Below, in pieces: positions 29,409 to 38,848 of a stretch of DNA of 64,000 nucleotides. The notes below the pieces were generated by a model. That model did not search any database. It saw only the letters and a list, made by a program, of their open reading frames with translations, and had not been told where the DNA came from. Source of the DNA: Marinobacter sp. X15-166B. GTDB lineage: Bacteria > Pseudomonadota > Gammaproteobacteria > Pseudomonadales > Oleiphilaceae. How positions within the stretch are numbered: position 1 is the first letter of the stretch; every line of letters begins with the position of its first letter. The position numbers were made by a program, and so were the translations under genes. The stretch spans positions 2,286,473-2,350,472 of the forward strand of contig NZ_MEIY01000001.1 of NCBI RefSeq assembly GCF_001752365.1, written 5' to 3'.

Positions 29409-31877
29409 TCAGTCCTGGTCCTGCATGGTGACCTGCTGGATGGCCTGGCGTTTTTCCACGCTCAAGACCAGACGGGCGTCCTCGGCCACCTCATCCAGAG
29501 CTTCGGTGTAACACAACAGACCCTGTTCATCGGTGATCAGGACTTCGTTGGCCTGCAGATTGGCAATGAAGTTGCGGAACAGGCTCTTGTCGAAAAACTC
29601 CGGCGCATTCAGACCAAACAGAATCGACAGGCGCTCGGCCATCAGTGTGCTCTGGGCCTCGAGTTCGGCCGCGCTGATGTTTCCGGAGCCGTGTTTGCGC
29701 AGGATGGCGATCGCCATGTGGTAGCGCTCCAGCGTCTGAATGATAAAGCGTGACAGGAAGCGGAGCTGCAACATGGCCTGGGTGCCTTCTTCAGGACGGC
29801 AGACCCGTTCGCCATCGGCCCGCAACAGGCCTTGCTCGACAAGGGCGTCAATCCACTGGTCAAGCACCGGGGCCACGTCTTCGGTGGGGTAAGGCAAAAA
29901 CAATTCTGACTTGATGTACGGATAGACCACACTGGCGAGCGCGATCAGTTTGCTGCGGTGCAGAGCGGTATTGCTCTCGAACAGGCAGGCGAGCAGGGAC
30001 GGCAGCGCAAACAGGTGCTGAATGTTGTTGCGGTAATAGGTCATCAGGGTGGCGTTCACCCCTTGCAGCCCGACGATGTCGCCCAGCGCCTGGGGGTGAC
30101 GACTGACCAGCCCCATGTTCTCGCAATACCTCAGCCATTCATGCCCCTCGCCTTGCGGCCAGGTTACCGTGTGCGCAAAAGGACACGCACGCAACAAAGT
30201 TGCAAAGGTATCCATCAGCCGGATCAGCTGGCGCTCATCCATGGCCAGCCGGTCGGTGGTCAGCAGCACCGTGGCGACCATGCCAATCGGGTTGACTGCC
30301 ACCGCGGCGTTAATGTGTGTGGCGACCTGAGTCGCCAGCCGCGTGACGGCACCGTTCAGCCAGGGTGGCCGGTAATCGTGACTGTAGGTCTCGGTACGCC
30401 AGCCCGGGCGATAGTCATCGAGCACGGCGGACAGGTGAATGGCATCGCCGAAGTTGACCGCGACGCGCCCGAAGGTGTTGTTGAGTTTGCGCGCCGTTCT
30501 GGCAAGTCCGACAATGCTTTCCTTTTGCTTCTTTTTGCCCCGCAGCTCACCCAGATAAGAACGGCCTTCCATCACTTTTTCATAGCCGATGTACACGGGG
30601 ACAAACACGATGGGTTTGCGGTTATCACGCAGGAAGCTGCGCACCGTCATCGACAGCATACCGGGGCGCGGTTGCAGCATGCGCCCGGTGCGACTGCGGC
30701 CCCCCTCCACGAAGTACTCCATGGAGTAGCCGCGGGAAAACATCACATGCATGTATTCATTGAACACCGTGCCATACAGGGGGTTGTCCCTGAAACTGCG
30801 GCGCATGAAAAACGCCCCGCCGCGACGCAGAATGGGGCCCACCAGTGGCATGTTCAGATTGATGCCGGCGGCAATGTGGGGTGGCATCAGCCCGTTTTTG
30901 TAGAGCACATAGGACAGCAGCAGGTAGTCGACGTGGGACCGGTGGCAGGGTACATAGACCACCGCATTGTCCTGGGCGACGTCCTTTACCACCTGGATGT
31001 TGTTGACGGCCACGCCGTTGTAGATCCTGTTCCACAGCCAGGTCAACAGCACCTCCATAATGCGAATGGTGACCACCGACATGTTGGCGGCTATCTCATT
31101 AGCGTATTTGCGCGCCTTGGTCCTGGCGACCTCCGGGGGCAGGCCATCCCTGCGCACGGCTTCCTGGATCGCCTCTTTGACGGCGGGGCTGCGCACCAGT
31201 TCATCGACCAGCGTGCGACGGTGGGACAGGTCCGGCCCCAGCACGGCCTGACGAACCCGGCGAAAATGGGTGCGCAGGACCCGCGCCAGTTTACGAGTGG
31301 CGCGTTCCTCACTGTCCGCGTATTCCTCGACCACCTGCTGCAGGGAAACCGGCTCGTTGAACTGAACGTAGGTGTTGCGCCCGTGTACCAGAATAATCAG
31401 CAACTTCTGCAAGCGGCCGGCGACCGCCCAGGTGTCCGACAACAACAGTTTGAACAGGGACTTTTCTTTGTCGGGAGAGCGGCCCCAAAACAGTGAAACC
31501 GGTACAATCTGCACATCCTGATCCGGATGGCGGCAGTTGGACTGCACCAACTGCCTCACCTGGGGCATCAGAACCAGGGGCTTACGGCGGCGCAGCAGGC
31601 CGCCGCTGCGCTGGTACAAAAAGAAGAACGAACGGGAGGGTCCCCCGCTGATGGCCAGAGGGGCCTCCGCCCGCGGCAGGCCGGCACGGCGTACTTCCTG
31701 TTCCAGCACCAGGCGGTTGGACAGGGAGCTGTAATGCAGCACATAGCAAACAGGTTTGTCCGGGTCCAGGCCAAGGGCTTCGACGGTGGCACCGCTGACA
31801 TCTGTCCTGACCCAAAAAAACAGGATTTTGCGCAAAAATGTCAGGATCAGGCTGCGAAGGCCCGGGAAAAGTCGCAT
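29409..31877 (-). CDS. plsB: glycerol-3-phosphate 1-O-acyltransferase PlsB
   Basis: Inner-membrane enzyme that acylates sn-glycerol 3-phosphate, the first step of phospholipid synthesis. The acyltransferase motif HX4D is in YVPCHRSHVDYLLLSYVLY, with later blocks GAFFMRRSF, YFVEGGRSRTGR and IVFVPVYIGYEK. A longer in-frame ATG exists at 31970, but the ATG at 31877 (MRLFPGLRSLILTFLRK) gives the family-like N-terminus and has GGAG upstream. The resulting 822 residues match E. coli PlsB (807). Divergent from nudC. Confidence 0.96.
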   Translation of the reverse strand: MRLFPGLRSLILTFLRKILFFWVRTDVSGATVEALGLDPDKPVCYVLHYSSLSNRLVLEQEVRRAGLPRAEAPLAISGGPSRSFFFLYQRSGGLLRRRKPLVLMPQVRQLVQSNCRHPDQDVQIVPVSLFWGRSPDKEKSLFKLLLSDTWAVAGRLQKLLIILVHGRNTYVQFNEPVSLQQVVEEYADSEERATRKLARVLRTHFRRVRQAVLGPDLSHRRTLVDELVRSPAVKEAIQEAVRRDGLPPEVARTKARKYANEIAANMSVVTIRIMEVLLTWLWNRIYNGVAVNNIQVVKDVAQDNAVVYVPCHRSHVDYLLLSYVLYKNGLMPPHIAAGINLNMPLVGPILRRGGAFFMRRSFRDNPLYGTVFNEYMHVMFSRGYSMEYFVEGGRSRTGRMLQPRPGMLSMTVRSFLRDNRKPIVFVPVYIGYEKVMEGRSYLGELRGKKKQKESIVGLARTARKLNNTFGRVAVNFGDAIHLSAVLDDYRPGWRTETYSHDYRPPWLNGAVTRLATQVATHINAAVAVNPIGMVATVLLTTDRLAMDERQLIRLMDTFATLLRACPFAHTVTWPQGEGHEWLRYCENMGLVSRHPQALGDIVGLQGVNATLMTYYRNNIQHLFALPSLLACLFESNTALHRSKLIALASVVYPYIKSELFLPYPTEDVAPVLDQWIDALVEQGLLRADGERVCRPEEGTQAMLQLRFLSRFIIQTLERYHMAIAILRKHGSGNISAAELEAQSTLMAERLSILFGLNAPEFFDKSLFRNFIANLQANEVLITDEQGLLCYTEALDEVAEDARLVLSVEKRQAIQQVTMQDQD

Positions 31878-32000
31878 AGATCGTCGCTCCGTTTGCACCG
31901 TTCGAGGCGCCAAGTTTACTGACTTGTCATCCTGGCGCAAAGCCAAAGAAAGTGGCAAGCCGTGATACATTAGCGGTTATCAGCATGAGGGTTATGAAAA

Positions 32001-32807
32001 ATGACGCATTGGCAGGCGGGCTGGTCCCGGCAGGCACCCACACCGCAGGACAAAGTGGTGGGCGTGGCAGGTACCGAAATCATCAAGCCCCCGGCTGGCT
32101 GGTTGCTCGATCTGCCCGAGGCGCGGAGCATGCAGGCCGACCGGGATGAACCCGTGTACGTGGGGCGTCAGCAGGGCAGGGAGGTGTATGTGATGGAATT
32201 GGACCCGGCGCGGGTAGGGCAGGGTTATCGCCGGGTCACTCTCAGGGAAGCCCTGCTGGGTTCGCCGCAGGCGCCAGCAGAGATGTTGAGCATGGCGTTT
32301 CAGGTCAAACAGTGGCGCCTGGACAACCGTTATTGTGGTCGGTGTGGCGAACCGACCGGAGAACACCCGCTGGAGCGGGCCCGCTGGTGCGAGCGCTGCC
32401 AGATTCCTTGGTATCCGCGGCTCGCACCCTGTGTGATTGTAGTGATTCGCAAAGGCGAACAGGTGCTACTGGCGCGCTCCTCCCGTGCCACCAGCGGTTA
32501 TTACAGTTTGATTGCCGGGTTTGTCGAGCCTGGCGAAACCGTCGAGGCGGCGGTGGCCCGGGAAGTGCGGGAGGAGACCGGGTTCGAGGTGACCAACATC
32601 CGGTATCACAGTTCGCAGCCCTGGCCCTTCCCCCACCAGCTGATGCTGGGTTTTTTTGCCGATTATGCCGGGGGTGACATGGTGCTGCAGGCCGACGAAC
32701 TGGCGGATGCCGGCTGGTTTTATCCCGGCGAACGACCGCCAATCCCGCCGGCCACCACGATTTCCGGGGCGCTGATTCGCGCGATGGAAGCGGAGATTCG
32801 CGGGTGA
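32001..32807 (+). CDS. nudC: NAD(+) diphosphatase / RNA decapping hydrolase NudC
   Basis: Nudix enzyme that splits NADH and removes NAD caps from RNA. The zinc ribbon has Cys pairs in RYCGRCGEPT and RWCERCQIPWYPR; the Nudix box is GFVEPGETVEAAVAREVREETG, and the NADH-specific motif SQPWPFP follows, with Gln where the motif usually ends in Ser. Ribosome site GAGGG sits upstream of the ATG. The 268-residue length matches. Its TGA overlaps the murI GTG. Confidence 0.95.
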   Translation: MTHWQAGWSRQAPTPQDKVVGVAGTEIIKPPAGWLLDLPEARSMQADRDEPVYVGRQQGREVYVMELDPARVGQGYRRVTLREALLGSPQAPAEMLSMAFQVKQWRLDNRYCGRCGEPTGEHPLERARWCERCQIPWYPRLAPCVIVVIRKGEQVLLARSSRATSGYYSLIAGFVEPGETVEAAVAREVREETGFEVTNIRYHSSQPWPFPHQLMLGFFADYAGGDMVLQADELADAGWFYPGERPPIPPATTISGALIRAMEAEIRG

Positions 32808-33658
32808 CGAAGCCAGCCGGGTCCCGGGCGGAGCAGCACCGCCCCCGAGTGTTGATGTTTGATTCCGGAGTGGGTGGCCTGAGCATCACCACCTGCATTC
32901 ATGACATGATCCCGACGGCCGGCCTGGGGTACCTTGCCGACAATGCCTGTTTCCCCTACGGGGATCAGCCCGAGCCGGTGGTGGTTGGCCGCTGTGTGCA
33001 GCTGATTACGGCGGCTCTGGAGGTGTTTCCGGCGGATGTGGTGGTGGTGGCTTGCAATACCGCCAGCACGGTGACCCTGCCGGCCCTGCGGGCGGCCTTG
33101 CGGGTGCCGGTGGTCGGGGTCGTGCCAGCGATCAAACCCGCTGCCGCAGTCTCCGGCAATCGTCGCATTGGCCTTCTGGCGACCCCGGCCACCATTCGTC
33201 GCCCCTATCTGGATCAGCTGATTGCCGAGTTCGCCGCGGATTGCACCGTGGTGCGGGTCGGGCACGGGGCTCTGGTGCAATGGATCGAAGCCTGGGTGGC
33301 GGGCCAGCCGTTGCCCCTGGACGACCTCGCCCGGGTCCTGGCGCCGCTGGCCCGGGCCGAGGTGGATACGGTGGTGTTAGGGTGCACCCATTATCCGCTG
33401 ATTCGGGAAACGCTGCAGAGCGCGCTGCCCGGGGTCGCGCATTGGGTGGATTCGGGCGCGGCCATCGCCCGGCGCACGGTACATCTGTTGCAGGCGACCG
33501 CGGCCGACTGGCCCAGCGGGGAGCCGGCGATGGGCGGAGCCTACCCCCTGGAAGTCGCGTTGTTTACCGGCAGCGCACCTCCTCAGATCGAGCACTACCT
33601 GGCCAGTATCGGCTTGCCGTCCGAGAGGCTGGTGCCCCATTGGCACGGCAATAACTGA
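32804..33658 (+). CDS. murI: glutamate racemase
   Basis: Makes D-glutamate for peptidoglycan. The substrate motif MFDSGVGGLSITT comes near the N-terminus; the catalytic cysteines lie in VVACNTASTVTLPAL and VVLGCTHYPLIRE. The 284-residue length matches. The GTG start overlaps nudC by four bases, which suggests they share a transcript. Confidence 0.96.
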   Translation: MTKPAGSRAEQHRPRVLMFDSGVGGLSITTCIHDMIPTAGLGYLADNACFPYGDQPEPVVVGRCVQLITAALEVFPADVVVVACNTASTVTLPALRAALRVPVVGVVPAIKPAAAVSGNRRIGLLATPATIRRPYLDQLIAEFAADCTVVRVGHGALVQWIEAWVAGQPLPLDDLARVLAPLARAEVDTVVLGCTHYPLIRETLQSALPGVAHWVDSGAAIARRTVHLLQATAADWPSGEPAMGGAYPLEVALFTGSAPPQIEHYLASIGLPSERLVPHWHGNN

Positions 33659-33740
33659 GCCCGCACTTACCCCCCGCATCCGGGCGCTGGACACCCACTC
33701 TGGCGGCTTAAATAACTGGGCCCGAACCCGGCGGAGGCTC

Positions 33741-33856
33741 TATAGTTTAACAATGAGCACGGGGGGGGGCCAAAGTTTGGTTTGACCGTCCGCCGAATCG
33801 CAGTCTATCTGGTTGTAGTAAATAGAACGACAATCTACGGCAACGAGGGGATACCA
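33741..33856 (+). promoter_or_regulatory. acs leader with -10 box and G9 tract
   Basis: A TATAGT (33741-33746) with no recognisable -35 box at 17 bp is consistent with an activator-dependent promoter. A run of nine G (33761-33769) follows shortly after the probable start site, and a long leader ends at the acs ATG, preceded by GAGGGG (33845-33850). Bases 33659-33740 show nothing else I can name. Confidence 0.4.
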
Positions 33857-35803
33857 ATGACTGATCACTCTGTCTTTCCGGTGAACGCGGACTTTGCCCG
33901 CAAGGCCCATATTACCCGAGAACAATACGACACCATGTACGAACAGTCGCTGCGTGACCCGGAAGCTTTCTGGGGCGAGCACGGCAAACGGATCGACTGG
34001 ATAACGCCGTACAGCAAGGTGAAAAACACCTCTTTCGATGCCGCAGATCCGCGCATCAAGTGGTATGAGGACGGCCAGCTGAACGTGTCCGCCAACTGTC
34101 TGGACCGGCATCTGCCAACCCGCGGTGACCAGACCGCGATCATCTTTGAGGGGGATGACCCCTCGGAGTCCCGGCACGTCAGTTACCGCGAATTGCATGC
34201 CGAGACCTGTAAGTTCGCCAATGTGTTGAAAACGTTGGGCGTCGGTAAAGGCGATGTGGTCACCATTTACATGCCGATGATCGTCGAGACCGCTGTCGTC
34301 ATGCTGGCGTGTACCCGTATCGGTGCCATACATTCGGTGGTGTTTGGCGGTTTTTCCCCGGAAGCGCTCAGATCGAGAATCGACAATGGCAATTCCCGCT
34401 TTGTGGTCACCGCGGATGAAGGTCTGCGGGGCGGGCGCCGCGTGCCGTTGAAGAAAAATGTCGATCAGGCGCTCAGCCGCGGCGATACCAGCAGCGTGGA
34501 GAAGGTCATCGTGGTGGCCCGCACCGGTGCCGATGTGCAATGGCAGCAGGGCCGGGACCAGCGTTATGAAGAGTTGATGCAGGACGCCGAAGCCGACTGT
34601 CCGGCTGAAACCATGAACGCCGAAGACCCGTTGTTCATGCTGTACACGTCCGGTTCAACCGGCGCACCCAAAGGGGTGTTGCACACCACCGGAGGATATC
34701 TGGTGTACGTGGCCATGACCCACGAATACGTGTTCGACTATCATCCGGGCGATGTGTATTGGTGCACCGCGGACTTTGGCTGGGTAACGGGGCACAGTTA
34801 CATCCTGTATGGCCCGCTGGCCAACGGCGCCACCACCCTGTTGTTTGAAGGGGTACCCAATTACCCCGACAGCTCTCGCCTTTCGCAAGTCATTGACAAG
34901 CATTCGGTCAATATCCTGTATACGGCGCCGACGGCGATCCGTGCGCTGAAAGCAGAAGGCGCGGCCAGTACCGCCGGCACCACCCGCAAGAGTCTGCGGC
35001 TGCTGGGCTCGGTCGGCGAGCCGATCAACCCGGAAGCCTGGCAGTGGTACCACAAGCATATCGGCAACGGTCAGTGCCCCATTGTCGATACCTGGTGGCA
35101 AACCGAAACCGGAGGTATATTGATATCCCCGCTGCCGGGTGCGTTCGATCTGAAACCCGGTTCGGCGACGCTGCCGTTTTTCGGCATCAAGGCCGGACTG
35201 GTGGACGCGGAGGGGCAACTGCTGGACGGGGTGGCCGAAGGCAATCTGGTGATTGTGGACAGCTGGCCCGGGCAGATGCGCACCATCTATGGCGACCATC
35301 AACGCTTCGCCCAGACCTATTTCAGTACCTACCCGGGGATGTACTTCACCGGGGACGGGGCCCGCCGGGATGAGGACGGCTACTACTGGATCACCGGGCG
35401 CGTGGACGACGTGCTCAATGTGTCCGGTCACCGGATGGGGACCGCCGAGGTGGAAAGCGCCCTGGTGGCCCACGCCAAGGTGGCGGAAGCCGCAGTGGTG
35501 GGATACCCCCACGATATCAAGGGCCAGGGCATCTATGTGTACATCACCCTTAACCACGGGGTGGAACCGTCTGACGAACTCAAGCAGGAACTGACCCGGT
35601 GGATACGGCAGGAAATAGGCCCCATTGCTGCGCCGGATGTGATCCAGTGGGCGAATGATCTGCCCAAAACGCGATCCGGCAAGATTATGCGGCGGATTTT
35701 GCGTAAAATTGCCACCAATGAGCATGATCAGCTGGGCGACACCTCTACACTCGCGGATCCGAGTGTGGTGGACGACCTGATCAGCCATCGTGCGTTCAAG
35801 TAG
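33857..35803 (+). CDS. acs: acetyl-CoA synthetase
   Basis: AMP-forming ligase that activates acetate to acetyl-CoA. The AMP-binding motif is [12 protein letters not shown], followed by the conserved WWQTETGG and the hinge [15 protein letters not shown]; the acetylation-prone lysine is in [16 protein letters not shown]. An in-frame start at 33782 exists but the ATG at 33857 gives the family-typical N-terminus and a ribosome site. 648 residues, as expected. The neighbouring response regulator is the likely activator. Confidence 0.97.
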   Translation: MTDHSVFPVNADFARKAHITREQYDTMYEQSLRDPEAFWGEHGKRIDWITPYSKVKNTSFDAADPRIKWYEDGQLNVSANCLDRHLPTRGDQTAIIFEGDDPSESRHVSYRELHAETCKFANVLKTLGVGKGDVVTIYMPMIVETAVVMLACTRIGAIHSVVFGGFSPEALRSRIDNGNSRFVVTADEGLRGGRRVPLKKNVDQALSRGDTSSVEKVIVVARTGADVQWQQGRDQRYEELMQDAEADCPAETMNAEDPLFMLYTSGSTGAPKGVLHTTGGYLVYVAMTHEYVFDYHPGDVYWCTADFGWVTGHSYILYGPLANGATTLLFEGVPNYPDSSRLSQVIDKHSVNILYTAPTAIRALKAEGAASTAGTTRKSLRLLGSVGEPINPEAWQWYHKHIGNGQCPIVDTWWQTETGGILISPLPGAFDLKPGSATLPFFGIKAGLVDAEGQLLDGVAEGNLVIVDSWPGQMRTIYGDHQRFAQTYFSTYPGMYFTGDGARRDEDGYYWITGRVDDVLNVSGHRMGTAEVESALVAHAKVAEAAVVGYPHDIKGQGIYVYITLNHGVEPSDELKQELTRWIRQEIGPIAAPDVIQWANDLPKTRSGKIMRRILRKIATNEHDQLGDTSTLADPSVVDDLISHRAFK

Positions 35804-35843
35804 CTCCAGGCCAGAGGCCGGTAACTGTCGAGGAAAGGTTTGA

Positions 35844-36509
35844 ATGACCCAACAAATTATCATCGCTGATGATCACCCGCTGTTTCGTGCGGCACTGAAA
35901 CAGGCAGTGAGTGAGGCCGTGCCCGGTGCGGAGACCGTAGAGGTGGAAAGCATCAAGGCATTGCAGACGGCGGTGGACGCTCATCCGGATGCGGATCTGG
36001 TGCTGCTGGATCTCAACATGCCGGGAGCACACGGCTACTCGGGCTTGGTGTTTATGCGCGGCCAGTACCCCGGGTTGCCGGTGGTGGTGGTGTCAGGATC
36101 AGAAGAACTGCAGGTGATGCGGCGTTCCATTGATTATGGCGCGTCCGGATTTATCCCCAAGTCAGCGCCGCTGCCAACCATCACCCAGGCCATCCGCGAG
36201 GTATTGGAGGGTGATGTGTGGTTGCCGGAGGGGGTCGCTGAAAAGATCGAGCGGATGCAAGGGGACACCACCGACTTCTCCGAGAAGCTGGCGTCGCTGA
36301 CCCCGCAGCAGTTCCGCGTTTTGGGTATGCTGGCGGAGGGGTTGCTCAACAAGCAGATTGCCTACGACCTGGATGTATCCGAGGCAACCATCAAAGCCCA
36401 CATTACGGCGGTGTTCCGTAAGCTGGGGGTGCGCAACCGGACCCAGGCCGTGATCGCCATTCAGCAAATGGAAATTGACCCGGCGGACACGTCCTTGTCG
36501 GGCGGTTGA
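35844..36509 (+). CDS. LuxR-family response regulator (ErdR/CrbR-like)
   Basis: Two-component response regulator. Receiver domain (residues 1-120) has the acidic pair ADDHPLFR, the phosphorylated Asp in VLLDLNMPGAHG and Lys in GFIPKSA; the C-terminal LuxR helix-turn-helix is LTPQQFRVLGMLAEGLLNKQIAYDLDVSEATIKAHI. The receiver sequence (MPGAHGYSGLVFMRGQYP; YGASGFIPKSAPLPTI) resembles CrbR of Vibrio and ErdR of Pseudomonas, which activate acs. It lies 40 bp after acs on the same strand. No sensor kinase of the CrbS/MxtR type is in the window. Confidence 0.85.
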   Translation: MTQQIIIADDHPLFRAALKQAVSEAVPGAETVEVESIKALQTAVDAHPDADLVLLDLNMPGAHGYSGLVFMRGQYPGLPVVVVSGSEELQVMRRSIDYGASGFIPKSAPLPTITQAIREVLEGDVWLPEGVAEKIERMQGDTTDFSEKLASLTPQQFRVLGMLAEGLLNKQIAYDLDVSEATIKAHITAVFRKLGVRNRTQAVIAIQQMEIDPADTSLSGG

Positions 36510-36563
36510 TTGCCAGGCCTCAAAAGCAGGGGACGTCTGGACCGCGGGCAAATTTGCCGCCGG

Positions 36564-37118
36564 TTAATCGGCGGTCACAAACTCGAGCCGTCCGGGGGCG
36601 ACGCGGATATCCATCGGCACCAGACCGAACAATTTCTGCCTGATATCGCTCTCGTCCAGACGGTACACCGGCACATTCTCCAGCAACTGGGCCAGCGCGC
36701 GCATCACGCTATCGGTGACGGGTGTGAGATCCTGGTTGAACAGAGTGGACTCCACACGGCTGTCGAGTAATTGCAGGCGCCGGATATAAACCGCTTTTTC
36801 CTGACTGTCATACACCGGTGCGCCTTCCATTTTGAGGAATACATCCACCGGGAGTTTGGTCATCAGCAGATTCATGGCGACCTGACCGGACAAATCGATG
36901 ACCGCCACGTCCCGGCCGTCGGGCCCCAGGGTGATGTCCGCATGCCTCAGAGTGAGACTCAGCGGAGAACCGGCTTTGAGCTGGGCCTGGTCCATATCGG
37001 CGACCGTTCGCTGCAGGTGCTTTTCCAGCGTTTGTTCACTGATGGAATAGGGTGAGAAGCTGGCACAGCCACTGACGGTCACAACGGTCAGCAGCAAGGG
37101 TAGCAACAGTCGCAGCAT
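36564..37118 (-). CDS. DUF1439 (YceB-like) lipoprotein
   Basis: Predicted outer-membrane or periplasmic lipoprotein of 184 residues. The signal peptide (MLRLLLPLLLTVVTVSGC) ends in a lipobox with Cys; the mature part fits the YceB/DUF1439 fold, e.g. YSISEQTLEKHLQRTV at the start. The ATG at 37118 is chosen because GGAGA precedes it and it begins the signal peptide directly; an upstream ATG at 37172 adds an unlikely extension. Function unknown. Confidence 0.82.
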   Translation of the reverse strand: MLRLLLPLLLTVVTVSGCASFSPYSISEQTLEKHLQRTVADMDQAQLKAGSPLSLTLRHADITLGPDGRDVAVIDLSGQVAMNLLMTKLPVDVFLKMEGAPVYDSQEKAVYIRRLQLLDSRVESTLFNQDLTPVTDSVMRALAQLLENVPVYRLDESDIRQKLFGLVPMDIRVAPGRLEFVTAD

Positions 37119-37217
37119 GCGGATTCTCCATGAAGGTACGGCTCGGTCCCGCAGGGTTGAAGGGGCGCGCACCCGCCCAAGTATGGACGAATGGCGCTTA
37201 TTTGTCAGCGGGTTTCC

Positions 37218-37409
37218 TCACGGGTTTTCCGGCTCGGCGGTCACCGTAAGCGCGCCGGTCGCGTCGAACACCGCATGAATGACGATGGGCTGGCAGCAGA
37301 CCTGGCAGTCTTCGACGTAGGTCTGGTCGGGCACCGAAGGGTCGACACTGATGTGCAGCGTCTCCCAGCAATACGGGCACTGAATGCTGGCCGGCTCCAA
37401 AGCGGACAT
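37218..37409 (-). CDS. CPXCG-motif cysteine-rich protein
   Basis: A 63-residue protein with two zinc-binding knuckles, CPYC (residues 11-14) and CQVC (about 35-38), matching the CPXCG cysteine-rich family of gammaproteobacteria. No function is known. It lies 8 bp after the aminotransferase gene on the same strand, so the two are likely co-transcribed. Confidence 0.8.
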   Translation of the reverse strand: MSALEPASIQCPYCWETLHISVDPSVPDQTYVEDCQVCCQPIVIHAVFDATGALTVTAEPENP

Positions 37410-37417
37410 GGGCGCTC

Positions 37418-38641
37418 CTAAATCGATTGTTTGGCCATCCAGGGAATGATGCGCTCAAAGGCCGCTCGCAGCTTCTCGCCGGGGGTTGAAAAACTGATGC
37501 GCAGGGCATTGGCGGTATCTTCGCCGAAGGCATCCCCGGGCACCACACACACACCGGTTTCTTTCAGCATTCGCAGTGCCAGATCGGAACCGTCGACGTG
37601 CTTGGGCAGATTGGGAAACGAGTAGAAAGCACCGCCGGGCTTGTAGCCACTGAGGTGCGGGGTCTGGTCGATGAGCTCCATCGTCAGGTCGCGCCGCTCA
37701 CGGTAGGTGTTGACCATCGCGGTGACGCACTCCCTGCTGCCGGTCAGGGCCGCCACACCGGCAAACTGCGCCGGCGTATTGGCCACCGAGGTCGTGAACA
37801 TGTGCAGGCGGCGCAGGGACTTGATCGCAGCCTGGCTCGAAATCACCCAGCCTACCCGTAACCCTGCCATGCTGTAGGTTTTGGAAAAACTGCTGATGCA
37901 CATGATGTTGTCGAGATCCACCGCGCAACTCAGCACGCTGGCGTATTCTTCATCGTCAAACACCAGGTGGTCGTAAACTTCGTCGCTGTAAACCTGGATG
38001 CCCCGGTAGGCGCACTCTTCCACGATGGTTTCAATGGTGCTGCGCGGGTACACCGCCCCGGTCGGGTTGTTGGGGGAATTCAGCACCACCGCGAAGGTCC
38101 GCTGTCCCATGGCTCTGATCACATCATCCGGGTCAAGTTGATGGTTGTTCTCCGCATAGGTTGGTACGTACTTGACCTCGCCGCCGTTCATGCGGATCAG
38201 CGGGGCGTACAACAAAAACGAGGGGTCGGCGACGATAAACTGGCGACCTGGCGCTGAGGTGGAGGACAGCGCCAGGTACATGGCTTCCGTGGCGCCGTTG
38301 GTTACCAGGATGTTGTCGCGGGTGAGCTTGCGGTTGTAGCGTTTGCCGTAATAATCCCGCAGCGCGACCAGAAGTTCGGGCAGGCCGGCGTCCATGGTGT
38401 AGCCGGTCTGGCCGGCCTTGAGAGCCTCCACGTAGGCGTTGATCACGTGGGGCGGGGTGGGCAGATCCGGCTGGCCGATGGACAGGTGAATGACGTCTTT
38501 CATGGTGGCGGCCATGTTCACCATGCGGCGAATGCCCGGTACCGGGATGGCCTGCATGGATGGATGCCAGAGGATTTTATTCCTGCGATATTTGATTTTT
38601 CGGGGTGTTTCCGTTCTGACTTCCCGCTCTGCGTCGTACAT
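37418..38641 (-). CDS. PLP-dependent class I/II aminotransferase
   Basis: Fold-type I aminotransferase of 407 residues. The PLP lysine is in ISSFSKTYSMAGLRVGW, with NSPNNPTGAVYPRS and YSDEVYDHLVF for cofactor binding and the substrate Arg in LRISFSTP. The N-terminus continues open upstream, but the ATG at 38641 has AGGGAG before it. The substrate cannot be read from the sequence; neighbouring genes (a D-2-hydroxyacid dehydrogenase, divergent) hint at 2-oxo acid metabolism. Confidence 0.85.
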   Translation of the reverse strand: MYDAEREVRTETPRKIKYRRNKILWHPSMQAIPVPGIRRMVNMAATMKDVIHLSIGQPDLPTPPHVINAYVEALKAGQTGYTMDAGLPELLVALRDYYGKRYNRKLTRDNILVTNGATEAMYLALSSTSAPGRQFIVADPSFLLYAPLIRMNGGEVKYVPTYAENNHQLDPDDVIRAMGQRTFAVVLNSPNNPTGAVYPRSTIETIVEECAYRGIQVYSDEVYDHLVFDDEEYASVLSCAVDLDNIMCISSFSKTYSMAGLRVGWVISSQAAIKSLRRLHMFTTSVANTPAQFAGVAALTGSRECVTAMVNTYRERRDLTMELIDQTPHLSGYKPGGAFYSFPNLPKHVDGSDLALRMLKETGVCVVPGDAFGEDTANALRISFSTPGEKLRAAFERIIPWMAKQSI

Positions 38642-38848
38642 AGCCCATCTCCCTGCCGGAATCCTGAGAATGCCTTCAAGCGCACTGCTATCATGCAGCC
38701 TAGTAACGAATGTGCCCAGGTACAAGGTTAAAAAGAACAGTGGCTTAGCGGGATCAGCCGGGATCGTGTGGGGGGCGCCTTCGGTTGACCCTGCCGTCCT
38801 CAGGGACCAGACTGTCAGGCAAATCCGACCCGCGCCCGAGGAGCCCCC

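Noticed and set aside
33782..33856. In-frame extension of acs upstream of its ATG
   Set aside because: Adds a non-conserved N-terminus and lacks a ribosome site, while 33857 has a good one.
36552..36563. GGCAAATTTGCC palindrome between the response regulator and lipoprotein genes
   Set aside because: No loop and no T tract; not convincing as a terminator.
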